NCBI GenBank assembly: GCA_015680685.1
Contig: MNCI01005370.1
Span: forward strand, 665,660-729,659
Source of the DNA: Gnetum montanum
Lineage: Eukaryota; Streptophyta; Gnetopsida; Gnetales; Gnetaceae
DNA: 64,000 nucleotides
Direction: 5' to 3'
Below are positions 1 through 9,675 of the stretch, piece by piece. Both the position numbers and the translations under genes were made by a program. Numbering within the stretch: the stretch's first letter is position 1; each line of letters opens with the position of its first letter. A model generated the notes under the pieces. That model saw nothing but the letters and a program-made list of their open reading frames with translations. It ran no database searches and was not told the DNA's origin.

Positions 1-435
1 AATCTTGCTCTATTTCTAGTTCTTTTGTGGAATTCTTTCTAGGGAAAATTATGATTAGATTGGCAGAATTTTGCTCAAACATTTTTGTGAAATTTTATTT
101 CTTACATGTACCATAGGAACTATATAGACTAAGTGATTTGATAAAATAAGAATCTTCAACAACTTGTAGTATCAACAAAGTTAGCTAAATTTCTTTTATG
201 ATAACCAATTATAGTTTCATAGAGAACCCAACCATTTCAACATTCAAAATAGAAAATACATAATCAAAATTACTTCATTTCATGACCACTAAGTCTATTT
301 GGAGATATTTGGGCATTGGTATTACGAGAGACTAGCAAGCACCTAAACCTTATTTGAGAACACCTTCATTTCCAATGACCCAAGTCATGAGATCAAATGC
401 CACAAATGTTGGTGAACCAAAATGGTCACCAATAG
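1..435 (+). repeat. LTR family X, copy 1 (plus, cut by window edge)
   Basis: This stretch aligns along its whole length with 61735-62190 (same strand) and with the reverse complement of 1241-1650. Shared landmarks include aatcttgctctatttctag near the start, aaaccttatttgagaacacc near the end, and the phrase ctaagtctatttggagatat between. A decayed gag follows downstream, so this is probably the 3' part of a 5' LTR. The LTR start lies outside the window. The boundary near 435 is approximate. Confidence 0.75.
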
Positions 436-519
436 TTCTTTTTGCATTAAAATAAGGACAATTTGTCACCTAAGTTCATAAGCTTAATAGTCCTAGTGCA
501 AAAACAATTTGTTTTGTTG

Positions 520-1240
520 CTAGGAGGGATTGAACGAAAAGTAGTTATTATTTTGAGTTAATGATCAAATACATTGATAGTATGGAAGATTTCAAAGATT
601 CCAAAGAAATTCTTGATTATAAGAAAGATTACTTATTAGAATAAGAATAGAAGAAGGTTCTTGAGTTTGGAACAAGTAGTGGAGTAAAGACCAAACGAAT
701 AAGAAGATTACTCCTTTTATCTAGTTTATTAGTCTATAAGAGAAGACAAAGAAGTATAAAAGTTCATTAATCAAAAGAAATTCCAATAGGATGGAAAATC
801 CTTGGCAAAGAGGTACACCATTAGAATTTCAAAACTACAACAATATTCCTAAGGTAAGTTAAAAATATTTGCCTTAGCCTTTTATTCCTAGAAAATCTTA
901 CCTGGCTGAAGAATACATTCACTTATTTGAGTTAGCCTTAACTCATATGAATATTCAACATCAAGGCTAAGCTTGTAGGTTTTTTGTAGCAAATCTAAAG
1001 GATATGGCTCAAATTTGTATTCAAACTTGCCAAGCAATAGTATCACAATTTGGGATGATATAAAAAGTTTTGTCTTGGCCTAGTTTGGCAATCAATTAGA
1101 TCAACAACAAATGTACCATGGGCTAGTACAAGGTAAACAAGAATTTAAAGAGTCTATTAGAGATTTCAATATTAAATTTCAATAAATTAGTGTGTTTTTT
1201 CAAAGGAAATATAAACCATCAAACAAAGTGCTTAGTGTTG
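520..1240 (+). pseudogene. decayed Ty3/gypsy-type gag fragment
   Basis: Frame-by-frame translation gives gag-like text interrupted by stops. About 890-960 reads LAEEYIHLFELALTHMNIQH, and about 1060-1180 contains FGNQLDQQQMYHGLVQGKQEF followed by a KESIRDFNIKF-like stretch. The second part resembles the helical segment of plant Retrotrans_gag domains (tryptophan/phenylalanine, then 'LVQGK.E.I..F...F'). No ORF longer than about 40 codons survives. It directly follows LTR copy 1 in the same orientation, so it is probably the gag of the element using LTR family X. It ends abruptly at 1240, where an inverted copy of the same LTR begins. The superfamily assignment is inference. Confidence 0.5.
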
Positions 1241-1690
1241 GCGACCGTTTGGGATGCGACCGCCAACGAGTGTCCTCGAACAGGATTTAGGTGCCTGCTG
1301 GTCTCTGGCAACACCAAGGCCTAGATATCTCCAAATAAACTCAGTAGTTAATGTGAGTATGTGTGTGTACTGTTGCGGCGTGTGGTTGTGTGAAATGTAA
1401 CAATTGCGTTGTGTGTGAACTACAAATGACTTACTTTAAAGAGATTCAGCCAACTTTGCCAAGTACTATGAGTTCTTGAAAATTTCCTATTTTGTTCAAC
1501 TGCCTAGTCTACGCGGTCCTTATAATACCTACATGTAACAAATAAAATTTTGCAAAAAAATTTAAGCACAACTCCGCAATCTACTCCTAATTTTCCCCAG
1601 AGAAAGAGATAGTTCCACAAGAAAACTAGAAATAGAGCAAGATTCGATGGAAATAAACAGAAAAGAAAAGAAAGCAGATTTGTGTATGTA
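1241..1690 (-). repeat. LTR family X, copy 2, 3' part (minus), interrupted by insertion
   Basis: The reverse complement aligns with 1-435 and with 61735-62190. Reading right to left, the order of blocks is the same as in copy 3. This copy keeps more CpG than the other two and ends with gttggcg...cgccaac, a small inverted repeat around 1237-1267. The 17.3-kb Tat-like element is inserted here. The other half of this LTR continues at 19032-19220, proven by matching both flanks to the uninterrupted copy at 61540-61760. Confidence 0.8.
1686..1690. repeat. target-site duplication, left (atgta)
   Basis: Five bases, atgta, next to the left end of the Tat-like element. They are repeated at 19027-19031. 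Joining the two flanks through one copy recreates the uninterrupted LTR order seen at 61680-61740, which confirms that this is the insertion scar. Confidence 0.8.
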
Positions 1691-2482
1691 ACGACGGAAA
1701 ACATCGGCAGCTGGAAAATACCAAACAAAATTCCGTGTACACAGTTTTAACCACGGATCCGTGCGAGGGCTATGCTGGAAAAAACGAATCCGCGACGCCC
1801 TGAACGGTCTTGTCGATCAGACAGGGACTTACTAATCAGTAAAACGATGGAGATTATGAAATATTTCATGGATCGATTTGATTCGAGGAATCACAAAATG
1901 AGGGGAAAACGACGTAGATGAATTGTAACGATGATAACGCTAAACACGATAAGAGGAGGCTAATACAAGAGAAACGCATAGTTTCAAGATCTACGCTTTG
2001 ACTTGAAAAATGTATATTTTGTATATCACGTTACACTGGGAAGACCCCGATTACTTGATGTAAAGAAAGCACAAAACAACAAGAAAACTGTCCAAACAGA
2101 AGTCCGATCTACCTCGTGGGCCAAAGCTGGGATGCAAGGAAGGTCAAGCTCTGACGTCTATCGATCAACTGTTTCTGACCAATAGAGTCTGCAAACCGTG
2201 CAATATGATCTCACGATCTTTGATCTGCTTCTTTCGCCTTAGGTAGTTTCTGTTTAGGACCACCAATGGTCGCTGATGGAGAAAGTTGTTTCTTCCCCAA
2301 AAGAACGATTACTCTTGTTGCCGATGCTCAAAGCGAACTGTGCTCTGTTTCTGCTGGGAGGTGATGCTGTCAATAATTGCCAGAGTGCTGCTCTCTCTGT
2401 CTCTACTCAAAGTGCTCCTGTGCTCAGAAAAAATGTCTTTGCCTCTTTGATTTGCCAACCCTTGTATCTTTGTCAACTAGGG

Positions 2483-2490
2483 TATTTATA
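2483..2490 (-). promoter_or_regulatory. TATA box in 3' LTR copy
   Basis: The plus strand reads ggtatttatagg, giving CCTATAAATACC on the element strand. The same TATAAATA occurs at the equivalent place in the 5' LTR (18230-18237). It separates a GCGTAA-rich upstream part (U3) from a downstream part without such repeats. Confidence 0.6.
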
Positions 2491-2590
2491 GGCTGCGACG
2501 TCTTGTGGAAAAGGCGCAACCCTAATGACGTGTGTCCCGAATGTTTCGGGTACTGTTGACCTGACCATTTTTGTGTCAAACTTTGTGACT

Positions 2591-2622
2591 ACGCACAATA
2601 CGCTTATTTGCGTATTGTGCGT
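2591..2622. promoter_or_regulatory. perfect 13-bp hairpin in U3 (3' LTR)
   Basis: Arms acgcacaatacgc (2591-2603) and gcgtattgtgcgt (2610-2622) are exact reverse complements around a 6-base loop, ttattt. It lies about 100 bp upstream of the TATA box in element orientation. The identical hairpin is kept in the other LTR at 18338-18369 although neighbouring bases differ. Confidence 0.75.
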
Positions 2623-3278
2623 GTGAAGAACAGATGCGCGTTGGGCATGTTTCAACTATCTTTGGGTTATATTACACTCATTCGCACTGCATTGCGTGCA
2701 TGAGTGTAACATAACATGGAAACAATGGATTCAAGCTGTTTTATGCTCGCTTACGCAGCCGCGCGTAATGAAACGTAAACGATGTCTAGCTTGGCGATGC
2801 AATACACTGTGATACGCTACGTTGTGTAATGAGCGTATGATGAGCAATCCGCATGCCAAGAGAAAAGGGTTGATCTGTTGCACTTTCTTAGACTTTGCCT
2901 TTGACTGTTTTGGAGCTCATTACGCTGCCGTGCGTAACAGAGCGTAAACCTGGCCTTGAACAAAAGACTTAGCAAAATATACGAGAAGTCGCATATTACG
3001 CTGCTCAAGCCTCTCCCCATGCCGAAGTAACTAGCCTTCTGATGCCGGACTATGTTTAAACAGAATCACGCTAAGCGCCATTACGCTACGTCGCGTGGTA
3101 TAGCGTAAACAGAGAAAACATAGTAAGATTAGGAATCTGCACAGGAAGTTGAAGACTTGATGCTACGCGCCTCTTGGTGTTGCTCTGTCTTATTCTCCCT
3201 TCTGGAATTCTGACATGCGCCCTTGCCTGAATTGCGAATCTTTGCCTGAGGCCGACTCGCAATTTTCACGGTGTTTCA

Positions 3279-3292
3279 ATGGCCCCTCTTTG
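3279..3292 (-). other. polypurine tract (PPT)
   Basis: The element strand reads CAAAGAGGGGCCAT immediately before the 3' LTR start TGAAACACC. A purine-rich tract abutting the 3' LTR is where plus-strand DNA synthesis is primed in LTR elements. Confidence 0.7.
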
Positions 3293-4429
3293 TTGACGGC
3301 TAGAGGGCTTGCCTGAAAGACGTCGACAAAGAATACGAAACACCGGATTGGTAGAAGCAAGAATAGAGTCCATCCATGGCTACTCAAGCGTTGCCCTGTC
3401 AACATGGAAGAGCAAAGCTGGAGGGAATGGGAGATAGAATGACATAGTAGGAAACAGGTTTGGGGAAGACGTAAAATGAGTCAGGATGGTAGGAGTGTGG
3501 AATACACTTACTGAACGCACAGAAATGTACGCACACTTATGTCAACAGGAATGCTTTCAGCTGAGCGTAGCACATCAGCCTTAGATTTCTCTGTCATAGA
3601 TTATAGCAGGAATGCTTGCAAAAGGAGCACGGCGCATCACTTCTGTGATATCTCTGCTACAGCGCTTAATCGTTTTATGGGCTTGATTGCACTGCGAGTG
3701 TGAAAGATGAGTGTTTGCGTATGTAGCTTTTGGACACGAGAAGCAGGTGGTAGGGATGAAACGAAATAAGAGCTAAGGGTAGGATTATGAGAGATATAGG
3801 CATGCACTTCTAAGTGGCCAAGCGAACCTGAGCAGCCATCTCAAAACGTTGTTTGTACTTCACCACTCAGATGAACGCACCTTTGAATGACATCCTCGAA
3901 GCAAGTAACCTACAACCACAGAGGAAAAGCAGAGGACACCATTGCTCATGTGAAGAACCAGCGAAGTTGTTGAAACCAGTACCGTTTGAGGCGAGGTAAA
4001 GCGGTTGGGCCGTGAAGAAGGAGCTGTAGCGTGAGGCCAGAGCCGCCAATCCTGATGATTGGCCCAGAATATCGTCACCAAAAGACATCAGACACAGTGC
4101 ACCTAACTAGTTAGGCAAAGAACCAGCTAGATGAATCTACGAAGCCAGTGTCTGATAGCGATGATCAGCATAGGTCCCCGAGGTTGTTGTCGATGAGGAT
4201 TTCGTCGGGACTCCAGCTGGCAAGACTAAACTCTCAGAGGTACTACCGTTGTAGTGGGCGCAGTGATGACATCTCTGAGGGATCAGTAAGATGCCTCTCA
4301 GCTCATCCGAGGAATTAGTAGGATGCCAGTGGGGTGGCGACGCTGGGACTGTCCCAGTATCCCACCTCGTTTTTCGTGCAGCTATACAGAGATGATCACG
4401 CTCACTTGATTTGCATGGCAGCTGTCTGT
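3293..4429. other. 3' untranslated region of the Tat-like element, no gene seen
   Basis: This region lies between the PPT and the tandem array. No frame shows family-like protein on either strand. Several moderately long open frames here (for example 4137-4643 minus) have no recognisable motif and overlap the array. Confidence 0.5.
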
Positions 4430-4990
4430 AAGTCCTAGTTTTAAGTCCTGGTAGACTGTCATTGCTGATTTTAAGTCTCAGCAAACCATGGTCCCAGTTT
4501 AAAGTCTGGGTGGACTGAGAAGTGCTAGTTTTACGTCGTAGCAGACGGTGGTGTGTCTGATTTATGGTCTCAGCAGACCGTGCTATGGATGTCAGTTTCA
4601 TGTCATGACCCAGGGACAGAGCTGTGCTAGTTTTATGTCTCAACAGATGGCTACTTACCTATGCCAGTTTTATGTCATAGCGGACAGCCAGTGCCAGTTT
4701 AGCATCGTGGCGAACGCGTGCAAAAGATGCCGGTTTTTCGTCTTGGTGGACCTGTACAACATTGCCAGTTTTACGTCGTAGCGAATGGTTACAACTTGCC
4801 AGTTTAGCGTCGTAGCGGATGGTCAGTGCCAGTTTAGCGTCATGGTGGACGCGTGCAAGGGATGCCAGTTTTACCTCGTAGCGGACGGTGGTTGCCAGTT
4901 TAGCGTCGTAGCGGACGAGTATTGCCAGTTTAGCGTCATAGCGGACGTTCATTTCCATACCTGTTGTTGACATCGTAGATGCTGCTAAAT
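4430..4990. repeat. tandem array, core agttt(a/t)NcgtcgtagcggacG
   Basis: About 15 degenerate copies of a 23-base core such as gccagtttagcgtcgtagcg (then gac), spaced about 35-60 bp apart. Spacers vary (ggtcagt, gagtatt, gcgtgcaag). Copies are most alike at 4660-4960 and fade toward 4430. In one minus frame the array encodes repeated YDAKLA. That is more likely a by-product of the repeat than a protein, because the phase is not maintained and stops occur. A related array lies at 13038-13220, and a single related copy at about 8448-8475, inside the same element. Confidence 0.8.
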
Positions 4991-5971
4991 GTAATACCAT
5001 TTCAGATATATGTGATTGACAGGATTCTGTAATTCATTGTCGTTGACGTCTGTTAACCTGAATGCTCCGTTGCTATATGCGTCAACCACCAAGAAAGGGC
5101 CTTCCCAGTTTGCCGAGAATTTACCTACTGGTTTGCGCATGGCCTTGAGAACTAGATCTCCTTTCTTGATAGGGTGCTACTGAAGGTTGTGACGATGCTT
5201 CTGTCTCTGTTTGTCTTGATACTTTTCAATCGTGTCAAGAGCCTACATTTGCTTCTCTTCTACTGAATCCAAATCCGCGATTCGAGACTCAGTGTGTTGA
5301 GCCTCATTTATAACCGTGGAGAGGACCATTCTCAGAGAAGGAATTTGCAACTCGAGAGGCAACACTGTTTCAGACCCGTAAATCAGGCTATAGGGCGTAC
5401 TACCCGTAGCCGTCCTACATGTAGTACGATACACCCATAGCACATAGAGGATCTGTTCGTGCCACCGTATTTTGTTGCCGTCGAGCATTTTCTTGAGCAG
5501 ATTGATGATCACTTTGTTCGTTGCTTCAGCTTGACCATTCACTTGCGAGTAATAGGGGGAGGAAAAAGATTGTCTAATGCCCAGGTTATCACAGAAGGAT
5601 TTGGTTTCCGTGCTACTAAATTGTGGCCCATTGTCGGTCACGATAGTCATCAGGAGACCAAATCTGGTTACTATATTATCCAGGATAAAATGGCAAATCT
5701 GCTGAGATGTGATCTTTCATAGGGGAACAGCCTCTACCCACTTTGTNTGCTGACACGTGTCACAAGTTTTAACCTTCATCAGACAATCTTTTTCCACGCG
5801 TGGCCAGTAGTATCCTAAGCGAAGGATTTTTAGGGCCATCGCTCGTGGTGCTACGTGGCCACCACACAGTCCCTCGTGAATTTTGCCGACTATATGCTGC
5901 ACTTGGTTTTTGTCAATGCAAGTAAGTAGCATGCCATCAAAAGAGCGTCTACAAAGAGTATTGTCTCCCAT
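4990..5971 (-). pseudogene. integrase of the Tat-like element (internal deletion)
   Basis: Integrase inserts the cDNA copy into host DNA. Reading leftward from 5971, the N-terminal zinc-binding HHCC motif is present: His and His in IHEGLCGGHVAPRA, then KTCDTCQ. The text then jumps straight to TKWVEAVPL. The roughly 50 residues between, which normally contain the first catalytic Asp of the DDE triad, are absent. The junction coincides with the single N at 5747. The second Asp (TDNGPQFSS) and the Glu (SQVNGQAEATNK) are intact. A C-terminal GPF-type segment (WEGPFLVVDAYSNGAFRL) lies near 5020-5120. A stop lies after TKWVEAVPL (about 5717) and another near 5240. The lost segment could be a real deletion or an assembly join. 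Confidence 0.85.
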
Positions 5972-6169
5972 GATGACGTGCTACCTAGCCCGCTTGCGAA
6001 TTGCATCTTTCTACGCGCGTGTCAATTCAGACGGTAGCTCGCCCTGTAGAAGGTAAGTTTTAATGTCATCGTACCATTCAGGCGTGCTTTCCTCGAGAAG
6101 AGAAGAGATTTGCACCGCCTAAATGATAGGATCTATGCAGTCTATTATCAATGCAGGGCAGGTGTTAAA

Positions 6170-6577
6170 CAAATGTGAAGGCACGTTCAGAGCCAGGGTG
6201 GCCAGTGCGTTGGCCAGTGTGTTGTCAGTGCGTGGCACGTGTTGGGCATCGATGGTCGCAAATCTTCTCAGAAGATCTCTAGCCTTATCGCAGTAGGGCT
6301 ACAAATGTACAGCCTTGCAGGCATAGACTCCTGTGATCTGATTTATGACAAGCATCGAATCGCCCCTAATCACCAGGTGTCGAACATCGAGTTCACTGGC
6401 GATTAGTAATCCCCTGAGGAGCCCCTCGTACTCTGCCACATTGTTCGTACAAGGGAAGGTCAAGCGATAAGCATAGAGACGCACATCCTCAGGTGATAGT
6501 GTAATAACGGTGGCAGCACTGCCACCTCTGGCGGTTGAAGCTCCATCAAAATACAACGTCGCCTCGGGGCCTGTCAA
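6170..6577 (-). CDS. archaeal-type second RNase H (aRH) of the Tat-like element
   Basis: This RNase H degrades RNA in RNA-DNA hybrids during reverse transcription. All four expected acidic positions are visible: Asp in LYFDGAST, Glu in NNVAEYEGL, Asp in IRGDSMLV, and Asp in VPRTDNTLANALA (the last after an in-frame stop near 6298). The GG motif after the first Asp and the NN.AEYE signature are typical of the RNase H acquired by Tat-group elements, not of the gypsy RNase H. It lies directly between the gypsy RNase H and integrase, the standard Tat position. It is the best-kept enzymatic domain in the element. I call it coding in origin, but the polyprotein around it is broken. Confidence 0.85.
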
Positions 6578-6619
6578 GACAGGGCTTAAACTATGTACAT
6601 GTTCATCAGGGAACTCTGG

Positions 6620-7195
6620 TTCTATAGTCGCCTGATTGTTAATTGGTGACGTTATTAACTGGTCAACTATTGCTTGGCCTTTCGTAGATGATTGATCAAT
6701 ATAGTGCAGATCGAATTCTATCTTGATAGCCTTCTAGCGAGCTATTTTACTACTCTCGTATAGGTTGTGCATAATGGCCCTAAGAATGTTGTTTTTACAG
6801 ATGATGTTGACCTTGCTACGGAAAAGATAATGCCTACACTTTTTAAGCGTAAAAACTAATGCTAGGCAATTACGCTCTACGTCGTTGTACCTTGTTTCGT
6901 ATGCACATAGAGCATGACTCAAGTAGTAGATGCGCACTTTCGACCCATCATCCCTCCTTTGACAAAGTAATGCTACTAACGCTACGACTGAAGTTGCGAG
7001 GTAAATTTAAAATGGTAAGTCCCTTTGTGGTGGGAAAACCATCGGTAAATGTTGTAGTTCTTGTTTTCAGCTGTCAAACGCACGTTGGCAATCGTCGGTC
7101 CATTCGAAATTAATCCCCTTTTTCAGCAAGTGTTGCATAGGGTGTAGCTTGTCGATTAATCTCGAGATGAACCGGCGTAGAAATTGTAAGCATCC
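6620..7195 (-). pseudogene. gypsy RNase H of the Tat-like element (degenerate)
   Basis: The domain follows RT after the linker LHPMQHLLKKGINFEW. The usual YVSATD-like start is replaced by YLATSVVALVALLCQ, so the first catalytic Asp appears lost. The later part, YYLSHALCAYETRYNDVERN followed by CLALVF, is well kept and typical. Loss of catalytic residues in the first RNase H while the second remains intact is known for Tat-group elements. Several stops interrupt the frame (near 7195, 7045 and 6733), so the domain is also decaying. Confidence 0.75.
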
Positions 7196-8320
7196 CTATA
7201 ACCCGCGTAATTGCTTGAGGTCTGTAGGAGGCGTTAACTCGACAATGGCTTTGACCTTATTAGGGTCAACTCGTATGCCGGTTTCCGACACCACAAACCC
7301 CAGCATGCGTCCGGTTTTGACTCCGAATACGCACTTCTTTGGGTTAAGCCGAAGCTCGTATTTGAAGCATCTTTTAAGGACTAACTCCAGGTCTCCTGAA
7401 TGATCCTCAGACTTTAACGACTTAACAGCTATATCGTCTACGTAATCATTCAGTCTTCCTAAGAGATAATAGCTAAAGATGTATGTCATGGCTGGCTGAT
7501 ACGTTGCTCCAGTGTTCTTTAGACCAAAAGGCATCATGGTATAACAGAAAGTGCCCCAGGGCGTCATGAACGTTGTTGTCAATTGATGTTCTGGGTTGAT
7601 GCGGATCTTATTATAGCCCGAAAAGCCATCCATGAAGGACAGAAGGGCATGCCCAGCTGTGGTATCGACTAGTTGATCGATACTCGGAAGCGGGAAGTTA
7701 TCTTTGATTGTAGCCTTGTTTAAATCCCAGAAGTCTATGCAGATGCGTATGCTTTCGGTCTTCTTTGGGACGACTACAATGTTAGATACCCAATCCGAGT
7801 AATCAACCGCACGGATGAAACCAGCCTGATATAATTTGGTGATTTCATCACGCACAGCTAGAGCGATCTCTGGCTTGATTTTGTGTGCCTTTTGCCTAAC
7901 TGCTTTAATCTTCGGGTCTAAGATTATGTTATGCTGGATCAACCTCGGATCTAGTCCAGGCATATCCTCGTATGACCATTGAAAGCTGGTAATGTTGTCT
8001 TGCAGGACCTACTTTATGGCATCATGCGTTTTCTGGTCTAACAAAGAACTGACTTTAAGCGTTTTGGCTTCACCCCTATGTGTAATGATAGAAACCTCAT
8101 TGAGGGGATCTTCGGTTATGTCCCCAGCCTCTAGGTCTAGCGTGCACGTTGACTGTTCTGGCCATTCTGGGGACGTCTCCGACACGGCTATGGTTACGTC
8201 TTCTAAAGGGGGGTTAACGTCTACTAGCGTGCAGTCGAATTGCCTAACTACCTTCCCGTATGGGCCCGTCAAAGTTAGAGGTGCTAAAAATGTTGCGTCC
8301 ATTTGCCATCTGTCCTGCAA
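7196..8320 (-). pseudogene. reverse transcriptase of the Tat-like element
   Basis: RT copies the element RNA into DNA. The 255-codon open frame at 7196-7963 contains, in order, the finger segment SNIVVVPKKTESIRICIDF, the palm FMDGFSGYNKIRI, the WGTFCYTMMPFGLKNTGATY block, and the catalytic YVDD in NDYVDDIAVKS, then NPKKCVFGV. Upstream, 8009-8320 supplies the connecting segment between protease and RT, ending in a stop at 8008. The active-site DD is intact. Small oddities are ICIDFWDLN (normally DYRDLN) and GATYQPAM (normally TYQRAM). A stop after DLKQLRGL ends the frame. Confidence 0.9.
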
Positions 8321-8447
8321 AATTGCAAAGTGCGTAAATGATTAGGAGGAAGATGACGTGATGTTTGTCGAACGTGGAAAGCTAATAGAATTTTGAATAT
8401 TGTGAAGAAGCTGTAATTAATGCTACCCGATTATGAGGCGATAAGAT

Positions 8448-8475
8448 GTGGTAGTTTAACGTCATTTCGGACAGT
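8448..8475. repeat. single relative of the tandem-array core
   Basis: Reads tggtagtttaacgtcatttc then ggac, close to the 4430-4990 core, but standing alone between RT and the opposite-strand gene. The 8345-8725 interval otherwise holds no coding sequence. Confidence 0.5.
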
Positions 8476-8569
8476 GGCACATGCGATATCAGCTGCATTA
8501 ATATCTTGATTTTCGGGTTCTATTTTAGGAAAGTCCCGCTGAAATAGGATATCAAGTCGGTGATCCTCG

Positions 8570-8577
8570 CATATAAG
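8570..8577 (+). promoter_or_regulatory. possible TATA box of the opposite-strand gene
   Basis: The sequence catataagt on the plus strand lies about 150 bp upstream of the ATG at 8726. Its position fits a promoter for the plus-strand gene, but the match is short and could be chance. Confidence 0.3.
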
Positions 8578-9114
8578 TGATTTTTGATGAGGACAGGTTG
8601 TTGGCTGTTGTGAATTCGAATTCGTAACTATTGCTGAGCAAGAGAAGAAAGAGCAGAGGATTAAAGCGTGTGATTTTGCGAAGATTTGCAAGTGCTAAAC
8701 GGTGAAAAATTCTGAAGTTGTTACAATGGCACCAAAAATCAAAACGAAGAATGCAAAATTCGCCAAAATTGATGAGGTGCAAGAAAATCTGGAGCGCATT
8801 TCGTAGGCGGTGGTCAATGTTCGTGACCCTACGCCTTTGAACCGGTAGGTCATTCCTTACATGCTTATGTTTGTTTTAATGTCTACTTTTCGTGGTATCT
8901 TTTGCGTGAATGTGGATTTCAAATTATGGACCTCGGGTTAATGCGAGGGTTTGATGGGGTTGCATCTACCACCGTTGTCAGGGACGAACCTTGCGTTGTT
9001 GTAAGGGTTTGGGCGATTTCAGCCTAGATAACTAGGTGTAGTTTGTAGGTTTTCTGTATTAACGATACAAATGTAAATCTAAACGTTAATTTATGTATTG
9101 GGTTTTCTGTACAG

Positions 9115-9577
9115 CGTTACGCTAAAGCCTGTCCTGATCTTCTTGGATATTGTTGGAGTTTTGTGTTGTATAAACCCCATCGTCCCCAATGTCCCTCCCC
9201 CGCAAACACGGTTGCAAGGGAAGGCCATATGGTTTCGACAGGGTGCACTGGAGTTTCTGCAGTTCTTACTGCACAACTACAGCGTCATTGTGTGGTCTAA
9301 TTTGTCCGGCGATATTGCCAGTGCCATTTTAGAGCACCTGTTGGCGGGTTCTACACAAGGGATTCTGGCCTTCTTGACAGATGGGGCCATCGATACGGGT
9401 CGTCCCGAGGACCGAGAACTTAGCGCCCGAGGCTTGAGGTTCTTAAAATGGATCTGGGAAATGGCTCAGTTTAGTTGTTATCATGCATATAACATGTTGT
9501 TCGTGGCTCGCCATGTCTCGACCTATTTCCAGAACCCACAAGGCACAATGTACTACGCAGGCGAGCAAGCAAATTTT
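9115..9577 (+). pseudogene. FCP1/NLI-interacting-factor-like HAD domain (catalytically dead)
   Basis: The second exon of the opposite-strand gene is fully open. It resembles plant FCP1-like (NIF, HAD superfamily) phosphatase domains. A hydrophobic strand ends in Asp (PVLIFLDIVGVL, equivalent to motif I). It is followed by FRQGALEFLQFLLHNYSVIVWSN (motif II Ser in VWSN), an LRFLKWIWEMAQ helix, and then YNMLFVARHVSTYFQNPQGTM, which lines up with the motif IV strand and the following 'NP' of this family. Key residues are changed. The second Asp of DxD is Val, and the acidic pair expected after the motif IV strand is Ala-Arg. So it should not hydrolyse phosphoester. Family assignment is by eye. 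A non-catalytic binding role is speculation. Confidence 0.6.
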
Positions 9578-9675
9578 GTTAGCTGTATTTTTTTTGTTAT
9601 ATGTCTATCATTGATGCGAAGTATAAGATAAGCCTATGTGCAAAATGTAAGATAAGCCTATGTGGTATGGTACAG

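Larger units (their letters stand above)
1691..3278 (-). repeat. 3' LTR of the Tat-like element
   Basis: Matches 17450-19026 from the cggcagct block to the gtgtttca end. On the element strand it begins TGAAACACC at 3278. The distal end is odd. Beyond the position equivalent to the 5' LTR end it carries about 11 extra bases (acgacggaaaa on the plus strand) before the TSD. Part of this resembles the spacer next to the PBS of the 5' LTR. The LTR contains a TATA box (2483-2490), the perfect 13-bp hairpin (2591-2622) and many TTACGC/GCGTAA words. Confidence 0.9.

Noticed and set aside
4137-5000. Open frames on both strands, one with repeated YDAKLA
   Set aside because: Produced by the tandem array. 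No constant phase, start or family match.
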